Position numbers and translations under genes: made by a program. Shown here piece after piece: positions 34,929 to 42,918 of a stretch of 44,403 nt of DNA. Position 1 is the stretch's first letter. The number at the start of each line of letters is the position of its first letter. This DNA comes from an uncultured beta proteobacterium (GTDB taxonomy: Bacteria; Pseudomonadota; Gammaproteobacteria; Burkholderiales; Burkholderiaceae_C), in assembly GCA_903938815.1 (NCBI GenBank), contig CAJAES010000109.1, positions 1 to 44,403 on the forward strand. Direction: 5' to 3'. The notes below the pieces were generated by a model that saw only the letters and a list, made by a program, of their open reading frames with translations, did no database searches and was not told where the DNA came from.

Positions 34929-36587
34929 TCAGATGGACGCGGCAGGCAGGGGCGCCTCGCGCCGCAGCAGGGCCGCGCCGCGCTCGGCGATCAGCAGAGT
35001 GGGCGCATTCGTGTTGGCCGAGGTCATCATCGGCATCGCCGAGGCGTCGATCACGCGCAGGTCGCGCAGGCCGCGCACGCGCAGCTCCGGATCCAGAGGC
35101 GCGCTGCCCTCGGGGCCCATGCGCACGGTGCAGCTGGGGTGGAAGACGGTGCCGCCCTTGGTACGGGCGAAGGCCTCGAGCGCCTCGTCGCTGACCACGC
35201 CCTGGCCCGGGAAGTACTCGTCGCTGACCAGTTCACGGAAGGCAGGCTGCGCGAAGATGTCGCGCAACTGGCGCAGGCCCGCCATCAGCACCTTGATGTC
35301 GTGCGGGGCGGTGAGGTAGTTGGTCTCGATGCGCGGCGCGGCGTGCGGGTCGGCGCTGGCCAGCACGACGCTGCCGCGCGAATCGGGGCGGCACTGCGCG
35401 GCCGAGGCCGAAAAGCCCGAGAAGCGGTGCAGCGGGTCGCCGGGCCTGTCCACCGACAGCGGCATCACGTTGAGCAGCACGTCGGCGCGCTCGTCGCGCG
35501 CGTGCTCGCTGCGCACCATGCCGCCCACCTGCCCCGCGCCCACCGTGAGCGGCCCGCGCTGGCCCAGCAGCCACTGCGCGCCCATCTGCGCCAGCTTCAG
35601 CGGGTTGCGCACGTCGTCGTTGAGCGACATGCGCTTCTTCAGGCGCACGATCACGCGCGCCTGGTAGTGGTCCTGCAGGTGCGCGCCCACCTCCGGCGCG
35701 TGCATCTTCACCGGCACGCCAGCGCGCCGCAGCGCAGCTTCGGGGCCGACGCCCGACAGTTGCAGCAGATGCGGCGTCTGCAGAGCCCCGGCGGACAGCA
35801 GCACTTCCTGGTCGCAGCGGGCACTGCACACCTGCGTGCCCTGCAGCCACTCGACGCCCACGGCGCGGTCGCCCTCGAAGAGCACCCGGCTGACGGTGGC
35901 GCCCGTCACCACGCTCAGGTTCGGGCGGTTCATCACCGGGAACAGGAAGGCATCGGCGGACGAGCAGCGCCAGTGCCCCTGGAGCGTCAGCTGGTAAGGA
36001 CCGACGCCCTGGTCCTGCGCGCCGGTGAAATCGGGCGTGTAGGCCCAGCCCGCCTGCTGCGCGGCTTGCAGCCACGCGGCGCAATAGGGATGGTCGTTGC
36101 GCAGGTCGGAGACGCCGAGCTCGCCGTCACGGCCGTGGAACGCACTCGCCGGGCCGTTGAAGCGCTCGGAGCGCAGGAAGTACGGCAGCATCTCCCGGTA
36201 GCCCCAGCCTGGCGCGCCCAGGCGTTCCCAGTCGGCATAGTCGGCCTTCTGGCCGCGGATGTAGATCAGGCCGTTGATGGCGCTGGAGCCGCCGAGCAGG
36301 CGCCCGCGCGGCCACGGGATGCGGCGCCCGCCAGTGGCTTCCTGGGCCTCGGTCTCGAAGACGCGCGAGAAACGCGAGTCGAAGATGCTGCGGAAGTAGC
36401 CCACCGGCAGGCGCAGCCAGAAATGCCGGCTGCGGCTGCCCGCCTCCAGCAGCAGCACGCGCACGGCCGGGTCCGCGCTGAGGCGGTTGGCCAGCAGGCA
36501 GCCTGCCGACCCCGCGCCCACCACGATGTAGTCGTACCCGCCCGCAGGCGAGCCCGGTGCGGCGGATGAGCCGGATTGCGTTGTCAT
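34929..36587 (-). CDS. GMC-family FAD oxidoreductase (choline dehydrogenase-like), copy 2
   Basis: 552 residues. DYIVVGAGSAGCLLANRL binds FAD; PWPRGRLLGGSSAINGLIYI is the GMC signature 1; LLSAGALQTPHLLQLSGVGP is signature 2. FHPSCTVRMGPEG carries the active His as in BetA, and SANTNAPTLLIAERGA the C-terminal site. It should oxidise an alcohol, linked to the respiratory chain or a soluble acceptor. It is first of the minus-strand arm and diverges from the GntR gene across 50 bp, whose product probably controls it. Confidence 0.93.
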   Translation of the reverse strand: MTTQSGSSAAPGSPAGGYDYIVVGAGSAGCLLANRLSADPAVRVLLLEAGSRSRHFWLRLPVGYFRSIFDSRFSRVFETEAQEATGGRRIPWPRGRLLGGSSAINGLIYIRGQKADYADWERLGAPGWGYREMLPYFLRSERFNGPASAFHGRDGELGVSDLRNDHPYCAAWLQAAQQAGWAYTPDFTGAQDQGVGPYQLTLQGHWRCSSADAFLFPVMNRPNLSVVTGATVSRVLFEGDRAVGVEWLQGTQVCSARCDQEVLLSAGALQTPHLLQLSGVGPEAALRRAGVPVKMHAPEVGAHLQDHYQARVIVRLKKRMSLNDDVRNPLKLAQMGAQWLLGQRGPLTVGAGQVGGMVRSEHARDERADVLLNVMPLSVDRPGDPLHRFSGFSASAAQCRPDSRGSVVLASADPHAAPRIETNYLTAPHDIKVLMAGLRQLRDIFAQPAFRELVSDEYFPGQGVVSDEALEAFARTKGGTVFHPSCTVRMGPEGSAPLDPELRVRGLRDLRVIDASAMPMMTSANTNAPTLLIAERGAALLRREAPLPAASI

Positions 36588-36604
36588 GCGGAGCAATGGT
36601 ATGG

Positions 36605-36616
36605 TTGGCTAGACGT
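36605..36616. promoter_or_regulatory. Candidate GntR/HutC operator between the two arms
   Basis: TTGGCTAGACGT contains GGCTAGAC, which matches the HutC-subfamily consensus GT-N-TA-N-AC at all but one of the eight positions. It is the only such match in the 50-bp divergent region between the GMC and GntR genes. Confidence 0.4.
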
Positions 36617-36637
36617 TTGTCAATCCAGCCCATCCCA

Positions 36638-37357
36638 GTGACCCGCCTCGACCCCACGATTCCGCTGTACGTGCAGTTGTCGGACCTGTTCCGCCGCCGC
36701 ATCTCGCGCCGCGAGTGGCCGGTGGGCGTGCAGATTCCATCGCTCGAGCAGCTGATGGCGGACTTCGGCGTCTCGCGCATGACGCTGCGCCAGGCCATCG
36801 ACGTGCTTTCGCGCGAGGGGCTGCTGTCGGCCGAACGCGGCCGGGGCACCTTCGTCAGCAGCGTGCCCGAAACCAGCCGCCGCCTGAAGGTGGAAACCAC
36901 GCTGGCCGAACTGGCCGAGATGTACCGGGACACCCAGCCGAAGATGCTGGACATCGAGCCGCTGAGCTCGCCGCCGCCGCTGGACCCGGGCGACGGCACG
37001 CCCGCGGCCGCCTACATGCACATGCGCCGCGTGCATTCGCACGATGACCGGCCCTACAACGTGATCTCCATCTTCCTGGCGCGCGACATTTTCGACCTTG
37101 CGCCGGAAGACTTCCGCACGCGCACCGTGGTGTCGGTGCTGCGGGAACTGCCGCAGGTCCGCATCGCGCAGGCGCGCCAGACGCTCACCATCTCCACGGC
37201 CGACGTCGAAGTCGCGAGCCTGCTCGGCATCCCCATCAACAGCCCCGTGGCCGATGTGCGCCGGGTGTTCTGCGACGCCACCGGCCGGGTGATCTACATC
37301 GGCCTCATCACCTACCGGGGCGACTTCATCCGCCTCGAGATGGACCTGCAGCCATGA
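36638..37357 (+). CDS. GntR-family transcription regulator (HutC subfamily)
   Basis: 239 residues from GTG at 36638. Winged helix-turn-helix (about 1-75): PLYVQLSDLFRRRI, IPSLEQLMADFGVSRMTLRQ, LSREGLLSAERGRGTFV. UTRA-type effector domain (about 90-239): MHMRRVHSHDD, RTVVSVLRELPQVRIAQARQ, VEVASLLGIPINSPVADVRR and IYIGLITYRGDFIRLEMDL. An in-frame ATG at 36596 would overlap the candidate operator, so the later start is preferred. It is likely an effector-relieved repressor of both arms. Its stop overlaps the enolase-family gene in ATGA. Confidence 0.92.
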   Translation: MTRLDPTIPLYVQLSDLFRRRISRREWPVGVQIPSLEQLMADFGVSRMTLRQAIDVLSREGLLSAERGRGTFVSSVPETSRRLKVETTLAELAEMYRDTQPKMLDIEPLSSPPPLDPGDGTPAAAYMHMRRVHSHDDRPYNVISIFLARDIFDLAPEDFRTRTVVSVLRELPQVRIAQARQTLTISTADVEVASLLGIPINSPVADVRRVFCDATGRVIYIGLITYRGDFIRLEMDLQP

Positions 37358-38493
37358 GCTGGGAATTGGCTGCCGGAACGCGCGTTGCACGGGTGCAGGC
37401 CATGCTGTTCCGCGCCCCCTGCGCGCCGGTGCGCACGTCCTTCGGCGTCATGCACGACCGCCCCGCGCTGCTGGTGCGAGTGGAGGACGACGAAGGCGCC
37501 TTCGGCTGGGGCGAGGTCTGGTGCAACTTCCCGCCGTGCGGCGCCGAGCACCGCGCCGCGCTGCTGCGCAGCCTGGTGGCCCCGGCGCTGCAGGGGCAAC
37601 CCGCCGCCGACCCCGCCGCCACCTGGGCGAGCCTGACCCAGCGCTTCGCGGTGCTGGCGCTGCAGAGCGGCGAGCCCGGCCCTCTGGCGCAGGTGATCTC
37701 GGCCGTGGACCAGGCGCTGTGGGACCTGGCCGCGCGCCGCGCCGGCCTGCCCCTGTGGCGGCTGCTCGGCGGCACCCGCGCCGAGGTGCCGGCCTACGCC
37801 AGCGGCATCGGGCCCGAAGCCGCCGTGGACACCGTGCTGGCGCAGCAGGCCGCCGGGCATGTGGCCTTCAAGCTGAAGGTGGGCTTCGACGCGCAGGCCG
37901 ATGCGAGCCGCGTGGCGAGCGTGCGCCGCGAACTCGGCGCTCAGGCGGTGCTGATGGTCGACGCCAACCAGGGCTGGCGCCCCGAGCAGGCGGCGGCGAA
38001 CTGCCAGGCCCTGGCGGTGCACGGTCTGGCCTGGATCGAGGAACCGATTCCAGTGGACCAGCCCACGCTGGTGTGGCAGCGGCTGGCGGCCGTGGCCGGC
38101 GCGCCGCTGGCGGGGGGCGAGAACCTGCTCGGACAGGCCGCGTTCGACGGCGCCATCCAGGCCGGCGCGCTATCGGTGCTGCAACCCGACCTCGCCAAGT
38201 GGGGCGGCGTCAGCGGCTGCCTGGCCGTGGCCCGCAACGCGATGGCGTTCGGCCGGCGCTACTGCCCGCACTTCCTCGGCGCCGGCATCGGCCTGGCCAT
38301 GTCGGCGCACGTACTTGCGGCTGCAGGCGGCGACGGCCTGCTGGAGATGGACGTGAACCCGAACCCGCTGCGCGACCTGCTCACGGGCGGCCTGTCGCCC
38401 GTGGCCGAAGGGCGCGTGCGCCTGCCCGACGTGCCCGGCTACGGCCACCCGCCCGACCTGCCCGCCCTGCGCGAGTTCGCGGTCGACTCCTGA
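37354..38493 (+). CDS. Mandelate racemase / muconate-lactonizing enzyme family
   Basis: 379 residues, enolase superfamily. Catalytic set: Lys173 and Lys175 in FKLKVG, metal ligands Asp203 (VDANQGW), Glu229 (WIEEPI) and Glu256 (GGENL), the Asp279-His306 pair (QPDLAKWGG; CPHFLGAGIG) and Glu331 (LEMDVNPN). The Asp-His spacing of 27 equals that of mandelate racemase, placing it in the MR subgroup, which includes sugar-acid dehydratases and racemases. It would abstract a proton next to a carboxylate. The exact substrate is unknown. It is coupled to the GntR gene. Confidence 0.93.
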   Translation: MSWELAAGTRVARVQAMLFRAPCAPVRTSFGVMHDRPALLVRVEDDEGAFGWGEVWCNFPPCGAEHRAALLRSLVAPALQGQPAADPAATWASLTQRFAVLALQSGEPGPLAQVISAVDQALWDLAARRAGLPLWRLLGGTRAEVPAYASGIGPEAAVDTVLAQQAAGHVAFKLKVGFDAQADASRVASVRRELGAQAVLMVDANQGWRPEQAAANCQALAVHGLAWIEEPIPVDQPTLVWQRLAAVAGAPLAGGENLLGQAAFDGAIQAGALSVLQPDLAKWGGVSGCLAVARNAMAFGRRYCPHFLGAGIGLAMSAHVLAAAGGDGLLEMDVNPNPLRDLLTGGLSPVAEGRVRLPDVPGYGHPPDLPALREFAVDS

Positions 38494-38538
38494 CGCTCCG
38501 CTCCTCGAAGCCCCCTGAAGCTCACCTCGAACGCCCAC

Positions 38539-39339
38539 ATGGCCCCATCTCCTTCGTTCCGACCCTCCGCCGCGCGCCGCCTGGCGGTCAATGTGGCCGC
38601 CACCGCGGCGCCCTGGGTCTTTCTGCTGGCCGTCTGGTACGGCGTGAAGTTCTCGGGCCTGGTCGAATCGCAGCTGCTGCCGTCCCCGGGCGCGGTGGCC
38701 GCGCAGTTCTGGCTGTCCATGACCACCGAGCGCCTGTGGATGGACATGCTGCTGTCCACGCAACGCGTGTTCCTGGGCCTGCTGCTGGGCATGCTGGTGG
38801 CCGTGCCGGTGGGCTTCGTGGTGGGCTGGTACAAGCCCATACGCCGCTTCGTCGACCCGCTGATCAACTTCTTCCGGGCGCTGCCGCCCATCGCACTGAT
38901 TCCGCTCGTCATCGTCTACCTGGGCATCGGCGAGGTGGCGCGCGTGTCGATCCTCTTCTACGCCTCGTTCTTCGCGGCGGTGATCGTGATGTACGAAGGC
39001 ATGGGGCAGATCAGTCCCATCTACATCCGCGTGGCTCGCACGCTCGGCGCGACCGACCTGGAGATCTTCTGGAAGGTGATGGTGCCGATGACGGTGCCGC
39101 ACATGCTCACCGCCATGCGAGTGGCGCTGGGCGTGAGCTGGGCCACGCTGGTGGCCTCGGAGCTGGTGGCCGCGCAGAGCGGGCTGGGCGCCAAGATCCA
39201 GAACGCAGCCTCGTTCTTCAACCTCGACGCCATCTACATGGGCATCATCTGCATCGGCGTGATCGCGCTGACGATGGACAAGCTGCTGAGGGCGCTATCG
39301 CACCGCCTGCTGGCGTGGCAGGACCGGGTGGGAACATGA
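38539..39339 (+). CDS. ABC transporter permease (NitT/TauT type)
   Basis: 266 residues with about six membrane helices. The binding-protein-dependent inner membrane signature is in the cytoplasmic loop around RVARTLGATDLEIFWKVMVP (residues about 164-183), and FRALPPIALIPLVIVYLGIG and LGVSWATLVASELVAAQSGLG are typical of SsuC/TauC permeases. The family imports sulfonates, nitrate, taurine and other small anions. It forms one importer with the next two genes; the ATPase start overlaps its stop. Confidence 0.93.
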   Translation: MAPSPSFRPSAARRLAVNVAATAAPWVFLLAVWYGVKFSGLVESQLLPSPGAVAAQFWLSMTTERLWMDMLLSTQRVFLGLLLGMLVAVPVGFVVGWYKPIRRFVDPLINFFRALPPIALIPLVIVYLGIGEVARVSILFYASFFAAVIVMYEGMGQISPIYIRVARTLGATDLEIFWKVMVPMTVPHMLTAMRVALGVSWATLVASELVAAQSGLGAKIQNAASFFNLDAIYMGIICIGVIALTMDKLLRALSHRLLAWQDRVGT

Positions 39340-40145
39340 GCGAACGCCTCGCCTTCCAGAACGTGTCGATGGCCTTCGACACCGAACGCGGTCGCCTTGA
39401 GGTGGTGCGCGACCTCAGCTTCGAGATCCGGCAGGGCGAGTTCGTCTCGCTCGTGGGCCCGTCCGGCTGCGGCAAGACCACCCTGCTCAACATGGCCGCG
39501 GGCTTCATGCACCCCACCTCGGGGCAGGTGCTGCTGGATGGCCGGCCCATCGAGGGGCCGGGCTCCGACCGCGGCGTGATGTTCCAGGAGTACGGCGTCT
39601 TCCCCTGGCTGACCGTGCGCCAGAACGTCGAGTTCGGCCTGAAGCTGAAGGCCAACACCCGGGGCGCCGCCGAACGCCAGGAGATCGTCATGCGCTACCT
39701 GCGCCTGATGGGCCTGGCCGACTTCGCAGACGCCTACCCGAAGACACTCTCGGGCGGCATGCGGCAGCGCCTGGCGCTGGCGCGCGCCTATGCCGTGCGG
39801 CCCGACTTCCTGTTCATGGACGAACCCTTCGGCGCGCTCGACGCGCAGACCCGCAGCGCCATGCAGGACCTCCTGCTGGGCGTGCTGCAGCGCGAGGGCA
39901 AGACGGTGATGCTGATCACGCACTCGGTCGAGGAGGCGATCTACCTCTCCAACCGCGTGATCGTGATCTCGGCCCGGCCGTCGCGCATCAAGCGGGTCAT
40001 CGACATCCCCTTCCCTTTCCCGCGCCAGCAATCGCTGCACGACCAACCCGAGTTCGCGCGGCTGCGCAGCGAGGTGCACGCGCTGGTGATGGAGGAGTAC
40101 GAGGCGCAACAGAGGCAGAACGCGGGCAGCCCGCCCCCCGGCTGA
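39336..40145 (+). CDS. ABC transporter ATP-binding protein (NitT/TauT type)
   Basis: 269 residues. Walker A GPSGCGKTT, Q-loop FQEYGVFPWLTV, signature LSGGMRQRLALARA, Walker B FLFMDEPFGALDA and His switch ITHSVEEA. The sequence matches SsuB/TauB-like ATPases. It powers the permease encoded upstream. ATGA overlap with the permease; 34 bp to the binding protein. Confidence 0.95.
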   Translation: MSERLAFQNVSMAFDTERGRLEVVRDLSFEIRQGEFVSLVGPSGCGKTTLLNMAAGFMHPTSGQVLLDGRPIEGPGSDRGVMFQEYGVFPWLTVRQNVEFGLKLKANTRGAAERQEIVMRYLRLMGLADFADAYPKTLSGGMRQRLALARAYAVRPDFLFMDEPFGALDAQTRSAMQDLLLGVLQREGKTVMLITHSVEEAIYLSNRVIVISARPSRIKRVIDIPFPFPRQQSLHDQPEFARLRSEVHALVMEEYEAQQRQNAGSPPPG

Positions 40146-40179
40146 GCGACGGGCACAACCAATCCAACGGAGACACGAG

Positions 40180-41223
40180 ATGACCACCACGACCCACAAG
40201 CCGAGCCAGAAGCTGAGCCACAAGCGGCGCCACTTCCTCCAGACCAGCGGAACGCTGGCCGCCGCCACGGCGCTCGGCATGCCTGCCCTGGTGCGCGCCC
40301 AGGCGCCCCTGCGCGTGGGCTATGTCAACACGCTCGCGGTGAACGCGCAGATGTGGCTGGCCGAGTCCCTGGGGCACTTCAAGCGCGAAGGCCTGAACGG
40401 CGTGCAGTACACGATGTTCAACACCGGGCCGGAGCTGTTCCAGGCCCTGGTGGGCGGCAGCCTCGACGTGCTGACCACCGGCGCGGTGCTGTCCAACTTC
40501 CCCGCCCGCGGCCAGGGCAAGGCCTTCCTGATCAACAGTGTCGAGTACGCGACCGCGCAGCTCTGGGTGCACCCGGACATGGGCGTGAACAGCTTCGCAG
40601 ACCTCAAGGGCAAGCAGATCGCCACCACGGTGGGCACCACGGCGCACGTGTTCCTGCACCGCGCGCTGGCGGCCAACGGCATCAACTCGCTGAAGGACGT
40701 GCAGGTCGTCAACCAGCGCATGCCTGATGCCGTCACGGCCTTCATCTCCAAGGCCGTACCGGCAGTGGCGCTGTGGGTGCCCTTCAACCTGCAGATCCGG
40801 GCCCGCTCGCCGGGCGCCAAGATGGTGGTCGATGCCTCGGCCTACTACCCGCAGGCGGCCATCGTCGGCGGCTGGGCCGCGCGCAACGATTTCTACGCGA
40901 ACCGCAAGGACACCCTGATGGCGCTGTCGCGCGCCTGGGCCACGGCCAACGACTACCTGGTCAGCAAGCCCGACGAGGCGGTGGAACTGGTGCAGCGCGA
41001 GCGCTACCAGAACGTGCCCCTGGTCGACCTGAAGGAGCAGTACAAGGCCTCGAAGCTCTTCACCACGCAGGAATGGGTGAAGATGTACAAGGACGGCACC
41101 GTGACCAAGTGGCTGGACCAGGTGACCGACTTCAACGTCGAGATCGGCGCCATGAAGGACCCCATCCGCGCCGGCACCTACTTCGACGCGACCATCATGC
41201 CGCAGGCCATCGGCGCCAAATGA
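40180..41223 (+). CDS. ABC transporter solute-binding protein (NitT/TauT type), Tat exported
   Basis: 347 residues. KRRHFLQTSG is a twin-arginine signal, implying folding before export. The domain starts LRVGYVNTLAVNAQMWLAES then FNTGPELFQALVGGSLDVLT; the latter is the periplasmic binding protein pattern of SsuA/TauA/ThiY-like receptors. It delivers the ligand to the importer encoded upstream. The 46-bp gap to the SAF gene suggests a single transcript. Confidence 0.93.
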   Translation: MTTTTHKPSQKLSHKRRHFLQTSGTLAAATALGMPALVRAQAPLRVGYVNTLAVNAQMWLAESLGHFKREGLNGVQYTMFNTGPELFQALVGGSLDVLTTGAVLSNFPARGQGKAFLINSVEYATAQLWVHPDMGVNSFADLKGKQIATTVGTTAHVFLHRALAANGINSLKDVQVVNQRMPDAVTAFISKAVPAVALWVPFNLQIRARSPGAKMVVDASAYYPQAAIVGGWAARNDFYANRKDTLMALSRAWATANDYLVSKPDEAVELVQRERYQNVPLVDLKEQYKASKLFTTQEWVKMYKDGTVTKWLDQVTDFNVEIGAMKDPIRAGTYFDATIMPQAIGAK

Positions 41224-41269
41224 GCGCACCAGACGCCGGCCCGGAAGTTCCGCAGGCACCCCGCAGGCC

Positions 41270-41515
41270 GTGAACGAGCGCCGGCACATCATCGTGCACG
41301 AGGCCGACAGCGTGGCCACCGTGCTGGACGCCGACACGCAGGCCACCCTCCTGCAGGGCGGCCTGCCGTGCGCGGCCGGCATTCCCTTCGGGCACAAGGT
41401 GGCGCTGCGGGACATGCCCTGCGGCGCGCCCGTGGTGAAGTACGGCGTCGCCATCGGGGTGGCCACGCAGGCCATCGCGCAAGGGGAGCATGTCCATGTC
41501 CACAACTGCCGCTGA
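41270..41515 (+). CDS. SAF-domain small subunit of a UxaA-type lyase
   Basis: 81 residues from GTG. The whole protein is a SAF domain: RHIIVHEADSVATVLDA, IPFGHKVALRDMPCGAPVVK, YGVAIGVATQAIAQGEHVHVHN. It equals the N-terminal domain of altronate dehydratase and the small subunit (SuyA-like) of sulfolactate sulfo-lyase. Function requires the large subunit that starts within its 3' end. Which reaction it serves is undecided. Confidence 0.87.
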   Translation: MNERRHIIVHEADSVATVLDADTQATLLQGGLPCAAGIPFGHKVALRDMPCGAPVVKYGVAIGVATQAIAQGEHVHVHNCR

Positions 41516-42677
41516 GAGCGGCCCGCCGGCGATCAGCGGCTACCGCCGTGCCGATGGCCGGCTGGGCATCCGCAACCACCTGCTGGTGCTGTCCACGCTG
41601 GCGCTCACGAATCGCGTGGCGCAGCTGGCCGCCGTGGCCGAGCCCGGCTGCATGCTGGTGGCCGGCGACATGCAGCGCGGCCTGCGCGGCCGCGATGCCC
41701 TGCTGCAGGAGCGCGTGATCCATGCGCTGCTGCGCCACCCCAATGTGGGCGGCGCGGTGGTCTTCGTGCACGACACGCCGGCACGCGCGCGGATGCAGGA
41801 GTGGGCGCAGGGCTGCGGCAGGCCCGTGCAGGTGCTGGCCTTCATGGAAGGGCGCGGCGTCGGCGAGACGGTGCAACGTGGCCGCAGGGCCATCGCCGAG
41901 GTGCGGGCCGTGCTGGACACCCAGCAGCGCAGCCTCGGGCACCTGGGCGAACTGACCGTGGCCCTGGAGTGCGGCGGCTCCGACGCCACGAGCGCCGTCT
42001 GCGCCAACCCGACCATCGGCGGCTTCGTCGACCTGGTCGTGGCCAGCGGCGGCAGCGCCATCGTCAGCGAGACGGCCGAGTTCATCGGCGCCGAACCCGT
42101 GGTCAGGGCGCGCGCCGAATCCGTGCGGGCAGGTGCGGACATCATTGAGGCCATCGGCCAGCGCGAGCAGATGATGCAGGCCGACGGCGAGGACTACCGC
42201 GGCGTCAACCCGACGCCCGAGAACCTCGCGGGCGGCCTGACCACGCTGATCGAGAAGAGCATGGGCGCGGTGGCCAAGTGCGGCGAATCGCCGTTCATGG
42301 GCCGGCTGGACTTTGCCCAGCCGCCGCCCGGCCCGGGCCTGTGGTTCATGGACACGCCGTTCTTCAGCCCTGTGTCCATCACGGGCATGGTGTGCGGCGG
42401 CGCGCAGCTCACGCTGTTCGGCATCGGCGTGTTCAACCCCTCGGCGGTGCCCCTGGCGCCGACCATCCGGGTCTGCGGCAACCCCTCGACAGTGCGGGAC
42501 TGGTCCGACGCGATCGACATCGATGTGTCGATGCTGGTCGACGGGCGCATCACCCTGCCCGAGGCCGTCGACCTGCTGCGGCTGAAGGCGCACGCCGTCT
42601 GCGACGGGGAGGCGACCTGGGCCGAACACTGGGGCGAAGGCCAGGTCATCGTGCCCAGGGAGAGCCCTGCCATCTGA
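41496..42677 (+). CDS. UxaA-type lyase large subunit (altronate dehydratase / sulfolactate lyase-like)
   Basis: 393 residues. Core motifs: GYRRADGRLGIRNHLLVL, ALECGGSDATSAVCANP with Cys159, and SGGSAIVSETAEFIGAEP with Ser191-Glu192, which contact the metal site in UxaA-like enzymes; then ESPFMGRLDFAQ and FSPVSITGMVCGGAQLTLFG. These eliminate water from altronate or galactarate, or sulfite from sulfolactate (SuyB). Being split into 81 + 393 residues matches SuyA/SuyB in size. GGGGAG at 41483-41488, 7 bases before the ATG at 41496, is why this start was chosen over 41490; it overlaps the SAF gene by 20 bases. Confidence 0.9.
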   Translation: MSTTAAESGPPAISGYRRADGRLGIRNHLLVLSTLALTNRVAQLAAVAEPGCMLVAGDMQRGLRGRDALLQERVIHALLRHPNVGGAVVFVHDTPARARMQEWAQGCGRPVQVLAFMEGRGVGETVQRGRRAIAEVRAVLDTQQRSLGHLGELTVALECGGSDATSAVCANPTIGGFVDLVVASGGSAIVSETAEFIGAEPVVRARAESVRAGADIIEAIGQREQMMQADGEDYRGVNPTPENLAGGLTTLIEKSMGAVAKCGESPFMGRLDFAQPPPGPGLWFMDTPFFSPVSITGMVCGGAQLTLFGIGVFNPSAVPLAPTIRVCGNPSTVRDWSDAIDIDVSMLVDGRITLPEAVDLLRLKAHAVCDGEATWAEHWGEGQVIVPRESPAI

Positions 42678-42766
42678 GCGGATGAGCCGGTGGCGTGCCA
42701 GATCGGGCCGCGCTATCAGCTCCGCACCTGGCGATCGGGGGGAAAACGGGCTTCTTCGCCATCATT

Positions 42767-42784
42767 TCCACAATTTCTTGTGGA
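42767..42784. promoter_or_regulatory. Perfect inverted repeat in the binding-protein leader
   Basis: TCCACAA-TTTC-TTGTGGA is a perfect 7-bp inverted repeat with a 4-base spacer. It is either an operator for a dimeric regulator or a small hairpin (possible terminator of the upstream transcript, though without T-run). Confidence 0.45.
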
Positions 42785-42808
42785 TCTCCGTACCTACTAT
42801 TGACTATT

Positions 42809-42827
42809 GACATTTATTATCATTTTC
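42809..42827. promoter_or_regulatory. Fur-box-like sequence
   Basis: GACATTTATTATCATTTTC agrees with GATAATGATAATCATTATC at 14 of 19 positions. It lies about 92 bp before the solute-binding protein start, at a plausible promoter position, with TTGACT (42800) and TTGACA (42807) overlapping it. If functional it would repress the gene under iron repletion. Confidence 0.4.
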
Positions 42828-42918
42828 AGGGCCGGTGCCCGAGAAGTGATATCCACCGCCGGATCAGCCGGCTGCCTCGGCAACCGACAGCACCGCGACG
42901 TTGACAGGAACGCCGACC

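Larger units (their letters stand above)
42678..42918. other. AT-rich leader between the lyase and the second binding protein
   Basis: The first 80 bases are GC-rich. From about 42760 to 42830 the composition turns AT-rich, in sharp contrast to the rest of the window, and includes TTGAC repeats, an inverted repeat and a Fur-like sequence. It is the only place here with such composition, suggesting a promoter and regulation region or an acquired segment. No gene seen. Confidence 0.6.

Noticed and set aside
42800..42830. Exact sigma-70 promoter for the binding protein
   Set aside because: TTGACT and TTGACA are present but no good -10 lies at 16-18 bases, so I give the region as regulatory without marking -35/-10.
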